Below the pieces are notes generated by a model that saw only the letters and a list, made by a program, of their open reading frames with translations, searched no databases and was not told where the DNA came from. A stretch of 34,221 nt of DNA, from the NCBI GenBank assembly GCA_938038385.1, contig CALHRD010000029.1, forward strand, positions 1-34,221, written 5' to 3'. Each line of letters starts with the position of its first letter. Within the stretch, counting starts at the first letter, position 1. This document shows, one piece after another, positions 1 through 7,460 of this stretch. Position numbers and translations under genes: made by a program. The stretch is from an uncultured Burkholderiales bacterium. Lineage in GTDB: Bacteria > Pseudomonadota > Gammaproteobacteria > Burkholderiales > Thiobacillaceae.

Positions 1-528
1 CTGCTGCCCGGCACGCTGCTGTTCGCCCTGCTGCTGGCGCTGCCCGAGCTGCTCGCCAGCCAGCTGCCGCGCCTGAAACCGGACGACCAGCTGCTGGCGG
101 CCGGCCTCACCGGGGTCTTCGGCAACGCATACTGGCTTTGGTTCGGTGGTGCGCTCGCCCTGAGTCTCGCCCTGTTCGCCTTACCGCGTCAGCATCTTGG
201 GCTGGGTCTGTACACCAACGGCATACTGGCCGCCCTCGGTCTGGTCATGATCCTGATCCCCGCCGTGGGCGAGGTGCAGCAGGGGCCCATCCGGCAGGCA
301 GGCAAGCTGGCCGCCGGCCTGGAGGGAACACTGGTGATGCATGGGATCAACACCCCCAGCTTCCAAACCTATGCCGGCCGGCAGGTGCACAGACGCCCGC
401 CCGGTCCGGGCGACCTGGTCCTGACGCGGGAAAGCCACCTGGCGGATCTGCCAGGCGCGGAGGTGATCTTCCGGGAGCGCAGTTACATCCTGGCCAGGAT
501 GGGTGCGACGGGTGACGGAACGCCATGA
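1..528 (+). CDS. GT39/ArnT-like membrane glycosyltransferase, C-terminal part
   Basis: The frame is open from the first base of the window, so only the C-terminal 175 residues are present. They hold two or three hydrophobic segments (an L/A-rich helix at the left edge, one around positions 140-180 and one around 215-265), then a soluble tail. This matches the end of polytopic lipid-phosphate-sugar glycosyltransferases such as ArnT: a membrane helix followed by a small domain containing a G-D-L-V-L-T strand. The stop overlaps the start of the next gene (ATGA at 525-528), and that gene is a clear GT39 enzyme, so the two are probably co-transcribed and functionally linked in transferring a sugar from a polyprenyl carrier at the periplasmic face. 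The catalytic N-terminus lies outside the window, so the family call rests on the neighbour and the tail architecture. Confidence 0.65.
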   Translation: MLPGTLLFALLLALPELLASQLPRLKPDDQLLAAGLTGVFGNAYWLWFGGALALSLALFALPRQHLGLGLYTNGILAALGLVMILIPAVGEVQQGPIRQAGKLAAGLEGTLVMHGINTPSFQTYAGRQVHRRPPGPGDLVLTRESHLADLPGAEVIFRERSYILARMGATGDGTP

Positions 529-2018
529 ACGGCGTCACGAGCGGCGGTTGGCGCCTGCCAGGCGACATCGGATGGCTGCTGTTGATCCTGGCCGGCCTCA
601 CTGTCTGGCGACTGCTCGCCGTCTGGCATCTGGATCTGGAACTCTACGCCGACGAGGCCCAGTACTGGAGCTGGTCGCTCGCACCGGACTGGGGCTATTA
701 CTCCAAGCCGCCAATGGTGGCCTGGCTGATCGCGCTGAGCACACGCCTCTTCGGCGACACCGAACTGGGCGTGCGCGCCGCCACCTTCGTGATCTGGCCG
801 CTCACGGCGCTCGTCCTCTATCTGCTTACCCGCCGCCTGTTCGTCGGCGAGCCCTGGGCCGAGCGTGTCGCCTTCTGGTCGGCCGTGGCCTTCGCCTGCC
901 TCCCCATGACCTTTCTCGGCGGCGTGCTCATCACCACGGACGGTCCCCTGCTGCTGCTCTGGACCCTCACGCTCTACTTCCTGGCCGGCGCCCTGGCACG
1001 AGACCGCTGGCGCGACTGGCTGCTGGCCGGCGCCGCGGCGGGTCTGGGCCTCTTGTCCAAGTACAGCATGGTCTTCCTGGCGCCGGCCTTCCTGGTCTAC
1101 CTCCTGATCACGCCCCGACACAGGTGGCAGCTCAGGTCGGCCAAGCCCTATGCGGCGGCCGGCGTTGCCCTCGCAGTCCTTTCGCCCAACCTGCTGTGGA
1201 ATGCCCGCCACGACTTCGTCAGCTTCCAGCACACCGCGGAGATCTCGCAGCTGGACCGGGCCTGGCTCAACCCCGACGCCTTGCTCGCCTTTGCCGGCGC
1301 CCAGTTCGGGGTGTTCGGGCCGGTCATGGCCCTGGGGCTCCTGCTGCTCGCCCTGCGCCCCCGGGCTTTGCTCTCGGACAGCCGGCTCGCCTTCCTCGCC
1401 GCATTCAGCCTAGTGCCCCTGGCGGCCTTCCTGGGGTTGTCCCTCCTCTCGCGCGCCTTCGCCAACTGGGCGGCCTTCGCCTATGTCGCCGGCACCATAC
1501 TGGTGATCGTCAACTGGATCGCGCGCGACCGGCACCGCTGGCTGGTCTGGGCCCTGGGCCTGAACGTGGCCCTGGGAGTAGTGCTCTACCACTATCACGA
1601 CATCGCCCGCGGCTTCGGCATCGAACTCACGCGCAAGACCGACCCCTATGCCCGCATCACCGGCCACCGGGCGCTCGGCCGGGAGGTGCAAAGGCTGCTC
1701 GCTGCCCACTCCGGGGCACGCCTGCTGGGCGACGACCGCAAGAGCTTCGCCAGCCTGCTCTACTATGCCCGCCCGCTGAGCCGGGACGCGGCCTACCTCA
1801 ACCCCGGCCGCAACATCGGCGACCACTATGCCCTCACCGCCGATGTGGCGCTGCGGCCCGGCGGCAGTTACCTCCTGGTCACCAAGGGCAGAACACGCGC
1901 GGAACTGGAGCAGTGGTTCGCCGAAGTGCAGGCCCTGGAACACCTCCATGTCCGCATACACCGGGACCACGCCCTGGACTACGGGGCCTGGCTGGTGCGC
2001 GACTTCCGGGGCTATTGA
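525..2018 (+). CDS. Glycosyltransferase family 39 (PMT/ArnT-like) integral membrane protein
   Basis: A 497-residue polytopic protein. After the first membrane helix comes an acidic loop with YADEAQYWSW, then GYYSKPPMVAW. These are the acidic catalytic motif and the conserved Y-x-K-P-P motif of the GT39/PMT_2 family, which transfers sugars from polyprenyl-phosphate donors at the outer face of the inner membrane. About ten further hydrophobic segments follow. The C-terminal 130 residues are soluble and include a G-D-D-R-K-S stretch. The start overlaps the preceding stop (ATGA), which indicates translational coupling with a second protein of the same kind. The family is well supported; whether the acceptor is lipid A, a glycan or a protein cannot be told from sequence. 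Promoter-like signals between the two genes are absent. Confidence 0.85.
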   Translation: MNGVTSGGWRLPGDIGWLLLILAGLTVWRLLAVWHLDLELYADEAQYWSWSLAPDWGYYSKPPMVAWLIALSTRLFGDTELGVRAATFVIWPLTALVLYLLTRRLFVGEPWAERVAFWSAVAFACLPMTFLGGVLITTDGPLLLLWTLTLYFLAGALARDRWRDWLLAGAAAGLGLLSKYSMVFLAPAFLVYLLITPRHRWQLRSAKPYAAAGVALAVLSPNLLWNARHDFVSFQHTAEISQLDRAWLNPDALLAFAGAQFGVFGPVMALGLLLLALRPRALLSDSRLAFLAAFSLVPLAAFLGLSLLSRAFANWAAFAYVAGTILVIVNWIARDRHRWLVWALGLNVALGVVLYHYHDIARGFGIELTRKTDPYARITGHRALGREVQRLLAAHSGARLLGDDRKSFASLLYYARPLSRDAAYLNPGRNIGDHYALTADVALRPGGSYLLVTKGRTRAELEQWFAEVQALEHLHVRIHRDHALDYGAWLVRDFRGY

Positions 2019-2096
2019 GCGCCCCACGGCCGCGCCGCGCCGCGCCCCGGACCGGGTTTACAATGGTCTATTCCATGCCCAAACGGAGGTTCCACC

Positions 2097-2495
2097 ATGC
2101 ATGCCCCCATCCTGATCGCCGCCCTCCTGTTGACCCTCACCCTGACGGCCTGCGGCAAGAAGGAAGAGGCCGCCGCTCCGGAGGCCGCTGCCCCCGCCGC
2201 CGCGCCTGGGCAACCGGCGCCGTCGGCCGAGCCGGCAGACACCGCACGATCCGCGCTCGCGGCCGCCGGCGAGACCAAATACGGGACCGTCTGTGCCGTC
2301 TGTCACGGACAGAATGCCGAGGGCATGGGCAACTACCCGCGGCTGGCGGGGCTCACGCGCGACGAGATCAGCAGCAAGCTCATGGACTACCGCGCCGGCA
2401 AGCAGATGGGCCCGCTCACCGCGATCATGGCCGCTACCGCCAGGGACCTGACCGACGAGGAGATCGCGGCCCTGGCCGCTTACCTCGGCAAGTAA
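2097..2495 (+). CDS. Lipoprotein class I cytochrome c (c553-like)
   Basis: A 132-residue exported cytochrome. The N-terminus is a lipoprotein signal with an L-T-A-C lipobox (Cys19), followed by a low-complexity Ala/Pro/Glu linker to about residue 60. The haem site is CAVCH at residues 66-70, and a K-Q-M-G-P-L segment downstream can supply the axial methionine. The last helix (L-T-D-E-E-I-A-A-L-A-A-Y) is typical of small cytochrome c553/c4-type domains. The start is set by GGAGGT at 2085-2090. It should be a membrane-anchored periplasmic electron carrier. TACAAT at 2060-2065 could be a -10 box, but I see no convincing -35. No oxidase or dehydrogenase gene lies next to it, so the redox partner is unknown. 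Confidence 0.9.
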   Translation: MHAPILIAALLLTLTLTACGKKEEAAAPEAAAPAAAPGQPAPSAEPADTARSALAAAGETKYGTVCAVCHGQNAEGMGNYPRLAGLTRDEISSKLMDYRAGKQMGPLTAIMAATARDLTDEEIAALAAYLGK

Positions 2496-2521
2496 TTCCG
2501 GGCCTGTACGAGGCCAGCGGC

Positions 2522-3295
2522 TCATTCGCCGCTGCGCTGCGGCCTACCGGCAGCCTGCCCGACGACCAGGCGGAACAGGTCGGCATCCCGAAACGGTAGG
2601 GTGTGGGCCAGAATCAGGTCCGTCGGCGTGGGTAACGGGCCGCCGGGCTGCAGCCCGAGGGCATGGTTCTCCACCCCCTCCGATCGAATCGGCCCGCCCA
2701 GCGGATCCCAGGCGGTATAGACATTGATCCAGCGGCCTATGCCCAGGCCAGCCGGGCCTAGCACGCCGCCGCTCGACGCCGCCAGGGGCAGGCCGGGATG
2801 GGCCTGGGCCAGCCACTGCAGGATGGGTGGCCGCCCGAAGGGGGAGGCCAGGCTGACGAAGGTCTGTACAGGCGACCTGCCACCTCCATCGGCCAGGGCG
2901 AGATAGGCGATGACCGAACCGAGGGAATGGCTGAGCAGCCACACCGCGCGCCCCTGACCCTGGGCGGCGGCGAGCTCGGCCTTGAGCAGATCGACGGCGG
3001 CGCGCAGCCCGGTTTGATCGGTGGGCACACCGCTCCAGGCAATGCGGCGCACCTCGCCGCCGGTCTGGCGCGCGATGGCTGCGGTCAGGGGTGCGCGTTC
3101 GAGATAGCCGTCCTCCCATTCGGCGGCAGGCTGGGCCACCGCGCCCAACAGGGGCAGGAGCATGCGATAGGGATTCACCCCCTCCACCACCAGGATCAGG
3201 GGCGTGGCCTGCGCGACCACTGCCCAGACCAGGCAGATCGCCGGCAGAAGCGGTGCCCACAGCCGCCGGCGCAAGCCGGACGACGACCGTATCAA
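2522..3295 (-). CDS. Secreted alpha/beta hydrolase, lipase-like
   Basis: About 257 residues when started at the TTG (3295-3293) that overlaps the TGA of the upstream methyltransferase (TTGA). That start gives a clean N-terminus: a basic stretch, a hydrophobic core and an A-Q-A signal peptidase site. A longer reading of the same frame begins at 3469 but would lie inside the methyltransferase. The nucleophile elbow is L-S-H-S-L-G-S with Ser124, a variant of G-x-S-x-G with Ser in place of the first Gly. A later T-A-W-D-P-L segment could supply the acid and one of the C-terminal histidines (E-N-H-A-L or A-H-T-L-P-F) the base. Likely a periplasmic esterase or lipase; substrate unknown. The non-ATG coupled start suggests low, methyltransferase-dependent expression. 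Confidence 0.65.
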   Translation of the reverse strand: MIRSSSGLRRRLWAPLLPAICLVWAVVAQATPLILVVEGVNPYRMLLPLLGAVAQPAAEWEDGYLERAPLTAAIARQTGGEVRRIAWSGVPTDQTGLRAAVDLLKAELAAAQGQGRAVWLLSHSLGSVIAYLALADGGGRSPVQTFVSLASPFGRPPILQWLAQAHPGLPLAASSGGVLGPAGLGIGRWINVYTAWDPLGGPIRSEGVENHALGLQPGGPLPTPTDLILAHTLPFRDADLFRLVVGQAAGRPQRSGE

Positions 3296-4407
3296 GCCGT
3301 GCCCCAGGCGGCGAACAGCGGATCGCTGTAATCGCGCTCGCCGATGTACGGGTCGTCCTCCGGACGCCTGAGACCGCGCAGGGTCTCGCTGCGCCGGTCG
3401 GCAAAACCCGCCTCCCGCAGCAGCCACAGAACGAAGCCGAGACGCTCGAAAGGGTGCAGCTCGGACCACACGCGGATCGCCTTGGGCGGGAACCAGCGGT
3501 CGGAGAAGGTCAGCACGAAGCGACCGCCGGGTCTCAGCACGCGCCTGACCTCGGCGAACTCCGCCTGCGGCTGCGTGAGGTATTCCACCGAGGCCGTGCA
3601 GACCACCAGATCGAAGGCCGCATCGGCGAAGGGCAGGCGGGGGTCGACGTTGAGGTCGTGCACGATGCGTGTGTTGAGCCTCGCGTTGGCCGCCAGTTCC
3701 GCGGTATTCATGCCGAGGCCGCTGACCTCAAGATCCACAGGCGTCTCCGGCAGATGGCTCGTCCAGCTCGACATCAGGTCCAGCACGCGCATGCCCGGCT
3801 TGAGGAAGCGGCCGTAGAGCCGGGCGATCTCTGCACGGCAGGCGGCATCTAGGTGGTGCACCATCCGCGGGCTCGCGTAGAAGCGGCCGTCTTCCGCCTC
3901 GTCCTGACGCGCCAGCGCCCCCTCCGGCAGATAGCAGGACTGCGGATGTTCGGGCAGGGACTGCATGCCAGGCCCGTCGAACAGCTGTATGAAGCGGGTG
4001 TGCGCTGCATCCTGCTCGACGCGGCGCAGGGTGAGCTTCACCGGCCGGCCGGCGAGGGGATGATTGAGGTCCACGCGCAGGCCTGCGGCGCCGCTCGCCA
4101 GTAGCCGGCAGGGGCGCAGGTCCCGACTGCCCTCGGCCAGTCCGGCGATGGCCAGGCGCGGATAGTGGCGGCCGGCGACGGCTTGCGTCCTGAGCCTGAA
4201 AGCGTCGGCCGGCAGAAGACGGGGCTCCTGCGCCACGGGCGTGATCCAGCGGCTGAGGTCGATCCCGGCCGCACCGGAGGACTCCAGAGCGGCCCGTGCC
4301 CGGATGAGGGCGGCGTCCGCCTGCAGGGCCGGCTCAGGCATGACCAGCCGGTCGCAGTGCCGGGCAGCGTCGTCCTCCCAGGTGATGTCTGCCTCGATGG
4401 CTGCCAT
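3292..4407 (-). CDS. SAM-dependent methyltransferase (type 11) with SlyD-like insert
   Basis: 371 residues. The start is ATG at 4407-4405, preceded by GGAGG with good spacing; an upstream in-frame start at 4440 has no such signal. The C-terminal half is a class I methyltransferase. Motif I begins at Met206 as M-R-V-L-D-L-M-S-S-W-T-S-H, the glycine-poor variant of one type-11 subgroup. Then come D-L-V-V-C-T-A-S-V-E-Y and R-R-V-L-R-P-G-G-R-F. The N-terminal half is not part of the methyltransferase fold. Around residues 112-120 it contains V-D-L-N-H-P-L-A-G-R-P-V, which closely resembles the hallmark motif of SlyD/SlpA-type FKBP isomerases, here without a recognisable complete FKBP domain. Small-molecule or protein substrate unknown. 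It diverges from nirB, and its stop overlaps the hydrolase start. Confidence 0.75.
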   Translation of the reverse strand: MAAIEADITWEDDAARHCDRLVMPEPALQADAALIRARAALESSGAAGIDLSRWITPVAQEPRLLPADAFRLRTQAVAGRHYPRLAIAGLAEGSRDLRPCRLLASGAAGLRVDLNHPLAGRPVKLTLRRVEQDAAHTRFIQLFDGPGMQSLPEHPQSCYLPEGALARQDEAEDGRFYASPRMVHHLDAACRAEIARLYGRFLKPGMRVLDLMSSWTSHLPETPVDLEVSGLGMNTAELAANARLNTRIVHDLNVDPRLPFADAAFDLVVCTASVEYLTQPQAEFAEVRRVLRPGGRFVLTFSDRWFPPKAIRVWSELHPFERLGFVLWLLREAGFADRRSETLRGLRRPEDDPYIGERDYSDPLFAAWGTA

Positions 4408-4429
4408 CGCTCGCCTCCTGTCATCCTTA

Positions 4430-4446
4430 CGCACCACCACGGTGCA
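4430..4446. promoter_or_regulatory. NtrC-type enhancer site upstream of nirB
   Basis: GCAC (4431-4434), seven bases, GTGC (4442-4445), embedded in GCACCACCACGGTGCA. This is the GCAC-N7-GTGC palindrome of NtrC-binding sites. It sits about 108 bp before the start point predicted from the sigma-54 promoter, the usual place for an enhancer. Further TGCACC half-sites lie just downstream (4443-4455). Binding is inferred. Confidence 0.65.
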
Positions 4447-4518
4447 CCCTGCACCAGCCGAAAGCGTAACCCAGGCCGATCAGGCAGACAAACATCCATG
4501 AAATCAATCTTGTAAGTA

Positions 4519-4535
4519 ATGGCACACGCCTTGCT
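4519..4535 (+). promoter_or_regulatory. Sigma-54 promoter of nirBD-nasA
   Basis: TGGCAC-N5-TTGCT with GG at 4521-4522 and GC at 4533-4534, which is exactly the 12-base -24/-12 geometry. It matches YTGGCACGNNNNTTGCW at nearly every position. The predicted start point is near 4546, so the transcript would carry the two leader hairpins and the terminator below. Confidence 0.8.
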
Positions 4536-4552
4536 TTGCGTCGATTGGATAC

Positions 4553-4592
4553 GCTTGCATAGGCTGCAATGCGGTCAGGGACAACGGCGTCC
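4553..4592 (+). ncRNA. ANTAR-target leader RNA (two hexaloop hairpins) of nirB
   Basis: Hairpin P1 is TTGC (4555-4558), loop ATAGGC (4559-4564), a bulged T, then GCAA (4566-4569), extendable by an outer GC/GC pair. Hairpin P2 is GGAC (4579-4582), loop AACGGC (4583-4588), GTCC (4589-4592). Both loops have A at position 1 and G at position 4, the signature of RNAs bound by ANTAR antiterminators. P2 shares AACGGCGTCC with the 5' arm of the following terminator, so P2 and the terminator are mutually exclusive. The ANTAR protein NasT is encoded at 10153. Confidence 0.75.
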
Positions 4593-4624
4593 GGCAGTGG
4601 AAACTGCCTGGACGCCGTTTTTTT
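4583..4624 (+). terminator. Leader intrinsic terminator before nirB
   Basis: AACGGCGTCC (4583-4592) pairs with GGACGCCGTT (4610-4619), with a second inner stem GGCAG/CTGCC (4593-4597/4604-4608), followed by a run of seven T (4618-4624). It lies only 11 bases before the nirB start codon and downstream of the promoter, so it acts as an attenuator rather than a gene end. Confidence 0.85.
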
Positions 4625-4635
4625 GGAGTGTAGGC

Positions 4636-7086
4636 ATGAGCAAACCCAAACTCGTGGTCGTCGGCAACGGCATGGCGGGGATGCGTACCGTCGAGGAGCT
4701 GCTGAAACTGGCGCCCGACCTGTATGACATCACCGTGTTCGGCGAGGAACCCCACCCCAACTACAACCGCATCCTGCTCTCCCCGGTGCTGGCAGGTGAA
4801 CAGACGCTGGAGGGCATCGTGCTCAACCCGCGCGACTGGTACGCCGGGCACGGCATCGACCTGCATACCGGCAGTCCGGTGGTCAAGATCGACCGCAGGC
4901 AGCGGCAGGTGGAGACGACCGACGGCGCCCGCAGCGGCTACGACCGCCTGCTCCTCGCCACCGGTTCCCGTCCTTTCATCCTGCCCATCCCTGGGGCAGA
5001 CCTGGAGGGGGTGCTCGGCTTCCGCGACATCGCCGACGTCGAGGCCATGATCGCCGCCGCCGCACGCCATCGCCAGGCGGTGGTGATCGGCGGCGGCCTG
5101 TTGGGCCTGGAGGCGGCCAACGGCCTGAAGTTGCGCGGCATGGAGGTGAGCGTGGTGCACATCGGTCCCTGGCTCATGGAGCGTCAGCTCGACGAGCCCG
5201 CGGCGCGCTTGCTGCAGCAGAGCCTGGAGGCGAGGGGACTGAAGTTCCTGTTGCAGCGGCAGACCGAAGCACTGGTGGGCGGCGAGTCGGGCCGCGTTTG
5301 CGCCGTGCGCTTCAGGGACGGCGGCGAGATCCCCGCCGACCTGGTGGTGATGGCCGTGGGCATCCGTCCAAACACCGCCCTGGCCGAATCGGCGGGACTG
5401 CACTGCAACCGCGGCATCGTCGTCAACGACACCCTGCAGACCGTCACCGACCCGCGCATCTATGCCGTAGGCGAGTGCGCCAGCCATCGCGGGGTCGCCT
5501 ACGGTCTGGTCGCCCCGCTGTTCGAGCAGGCCAGGGTCGCCGCCAACCACCTGGCCGAGTTTGGCATCGGGCGCTACACCGGTTCGATGACCTCCACCAA
5601 GCTCAAGGTCACCGGCATCGATCTGTTCTCCGCCGGCAACTTCATGGGCGGCGAGGGCTGCGAGGAGATCGTGTTCCAGGATGCCGGCCTCGGCAGCTAC
5701 AAGAAGCTGGTGCTCAAGGACAACCGGCTGGTAGGCAGCGTCCTCTACGGCGACACTCTGGACGGGGCCTGGTACTTCGAGCTGATGCGCGACGGCACGG
5801 ACGTCTCGGCCTACCGCGACCGGCTCATGTTCGGCCGCCAGCACCTGGGCGACAGCGGCCACGGCGACGAGAAGAGCCGGGTCATGTCCCTGCCCGACTC
5901 GGCCGAGATCTGCGGCTGCAACGGCGTGTGCAAGGGCGCGATCGTCGCGGCCATCCGCGCGAAGAAGCTCTTCACCCTGGACGAGGTGCGTGCCCACACC
6001 AAGGCCTCCTCCTCCTGCGGTTCCTGTACCGGCCTGGTGGAGACCCTGCTCGCCGCCACCGCCGGCGGCGACTATTCCACCGCGCCGTCGAGGAAGCCGA
6101 TGTGCGGCTGCACCGGGCACACCCACGACGAGGTGCGTGCCGCCATCGTCGCCAACGGCCTCAAATCCATGCCGGAGGCCATGCGCTTCCTGGACTGGAA
6201 GACGCCGGATGGCTGCCCCAAGTGCCGCCCGGCCCTCAACTACTACCTCTTGTGCGCCTGGCCCGGCGAGTACCAGGACGACGCCCAGTCGCGCTTCATC
6301 AACGAGCGGGCGCACGGCAACATCCAGAAGGACGGCAGCTTCTCGGTGGTGCCGCGCATCTGGGGTGGGGTGGTCACGCCCAGGGAGCTGCACGCCATCG
6401 CCAACGTGGCGGAAAAGTTCGGGGTGCCCGAAATGAAGATCACCGGCGGCCAGCGCATCGACCTGTTCGGAGTAAAGAAGGCGGATCTGCCGGCGGTCTG
6501 GCACGACCTCTCGGCCGCCGGCTTCGTTTCCGGCCATGCCTACGGCAAGGCCCTGCGCACGGTGAAGACCTGCGTGGGCTCGCAATGGTGCCGCTTCGGC
6601 ACGCAGGACTCCACCGGCCTGGGGGTGAAGCTGGAGCAGGCCACCTGGGGCTCGTGGATGCCGCACAAGTTCAAGATGGCGGTCTCAGGCTGTCCCCGGA
6701 ACTGCGCCGAGGCCACCATCAAGGACCTGGGCGTGGTCTGCGTGGAGTCCGGCTATGAGCTGCACGTCGGCGGCAACGGCGGCATCAAGGTGCGGGTGAC
6801 CGACCTGCTCTGCCACGTGAAGACCGAGGCCGAGGTGATCGAGTACGCAAACGCCTTCATCCAGCTCTACCGCGAAGAGGCCCACTACCTGGAGCGCACG
6901 GCACCCTGGGTGGAGCGGGTGGGCCTCGCGCACATCAAGGCGCGGGTGGTGGAGGACGCGGACAACCGCCGCGCCCTGGCCGAACGCTTCCGCCGCTCCC
7001 AGGAAAGCGCCCAGATCGATCCCTGGAAGGCGCGTGCCGACGGGGCCGAGCAGCACGAATTCATCCCCCTGGCCGAACTGGTCTGA
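4636..7086 (+). CDS. nirB: Assimilatory NADH nitrite reductase, large subunit
   Basis: 816 residues, full length for NirB. The start is ATG at 4636 with GGAG at 4625-4628; upstream in-frame codons fall inside the leader RNA. Domains in order: FAD/NAD(P)H pyridine-nucleotide oxidoreductase (V-V-G-N-G-M-A-G at the N-terminus and V-I-G-G-G-L-L-G-L-E around residue 150), two BFD-type [2Fe-2S] segments (C-G-C-N-G-V-C-K-G with C-G-S-C, then a second C-G-C and C-P-K-C pair), and the sulfite/nitrite reductase domain. The last supplies the siroheme/[4Fe-4S] ligands Cys646, Cys652, Cys686 and Cys690 (C-x5-C and C-x3-C). It catalyses the six-electron reduction of nitrite to ammonium in the cytoplasm with NirD. 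First gene of nirB-nirD-nasA, behind a sigma-54 promoter and an attenuator. Confidence 0.97.
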   Translation: MSKPKLVVVGNGMAGMRTVEELLKLAPDLYDITVFGEEPHPNYNRILLSPVLAGEQTLEGIVLNPRDWYAGHGIDLHTGSPVVKIDRRQRQVETTDGARSGYDRLLLATGSRPFILPIPGADLEGVLGFRDIADVEAMIAAAARHRQAVVIGGGLLGLEAANGLKLRGMEVSVVHIGPWLMERQLDEPAARLLQQSLEARGLKFLLQRQTEALVGGESGRVCAVRFRDGGEIPADLVVMAVGIRPNTALAESAGLHCNRGIVVNDTLQTVTDPRIYAVGECASHRGVAYGLVAPLFEQARVAANHLAEFGIGRYTGSMTSTKLKVTGIDLFSAGNFMGGEGCEEIVFQDAGLGSYKKLVLKDNRLVGSVLYGDTLDGAWYFELMRDGTDVSAYRDRLMFGRQHLGDSGHGDEKSRVMSLPDSAEICGCNGVCKGAIVAAIRAKKLFTLDEVRAHTKASSSCGSCTGLVETLLAATAGGDYSTAPSRKPMCGCTGHTHDEVRAAIVANGLKSMPEAMRFLDWKTPDGCPKCRPALNYYLLCAWPGEYQDDAQSRFINERAHGNIQKDGSFSVVPRIWGGVVTPRELHAIANVAEKFGVPEMKITGGQRIDLFGVKKADLPAVWHDLSAAGFVSGHAYGKALRTVKTCVGSQWCRFGTQDSTGLGVKLEQATWGSWMPHKFKMAVSGCPRNCAEATIKDLGVVCVESGYELHVGGNGGIKVRVTDLLCHVKTEAEVIEYANAFIQLYREEAHYLERTAPWVERVGLAHIKARVVEDADNRRALAERFRRSQESAQIDPWKARADGAEQHEFIPLAELV

Positions 7087-7102
7087 CGAGAGGAAGGCGA
7101 AC

Positions 7103-7450
7103 ATGAACGCACTGCACGATGGTTGGCTCGACATCGGCCGCATCACCGACATCCCCCGACAGGGCGCGCGCGTGATCGCTGCCCCCGGCGGCAACATCGC
7201 CGTATTCCGTACCGTGGACGACGAGGTCTTCGCCCTGGCCGACCGCTGCCCGCACCGGGGTGGGCCGTTGTCGCAGGGCATCGTCCATGGCCGGCGGGTG
7301 GCCTGCCCCTTGCACGACTGGAAGATCGGCCTCGACACCGGCCATGCGGTGGCCCCGGACGAGGGCTGCGCCGCACGCTATCCGGTCCGGGTGGACAACG
7401 GCCTGGTGCGCCTGCGGCTGACCCCGGATGAGGGTTGTCCCAGCACCTGA
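7103..7450 (+). CDS. nirD: Nitrite reductase small subunit (Rieske)
   Basis: 115 residues, starting 16 bases after the nirB stop with an AGGAAGG-like ribosome binding site. It is a single Rieske-type [2Fe-2S] domain with C-P-H-R-G-G-P-L and C-P-L-H-D-W, the Cys-x-His and Cys-x2-His ligand pairs. This differs from enterobacterial NirD, which keeps the fold but lacks the cluster ligands; the ligands here should bind a real cluster. It forms the cytoplasmic nitrite reductase with NirB. A longer reading from 7034 would overlap nirB and lacks a ribosome binding site. Confidence 0.93.
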   Translation: MNALHDGWLDIGRITDIPRQGARVIAAPGGNIAVFRTVDDEVFALADRCPHRGGPLSQGIVHGRRVACPLHDWKIGLDTGHAVAPDEGCAARYPVRVDNGLVRLRLTPDEGCPST

Positions 7451-7460
7451 GCCCTACGCC

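Noticed and set aside
4538-4554. Hairpin GCGTCG-ATTGGA-TACGC as the first ANTAR hairpin of the nirB leader
   Set aside because: Its loop fits A1/G4, but its 5' arm lies upstream of the predicted sigma-54 start point (about 4546) and it needs a bulge; the ATAGGC hairpin is transcribed and closer to P2.
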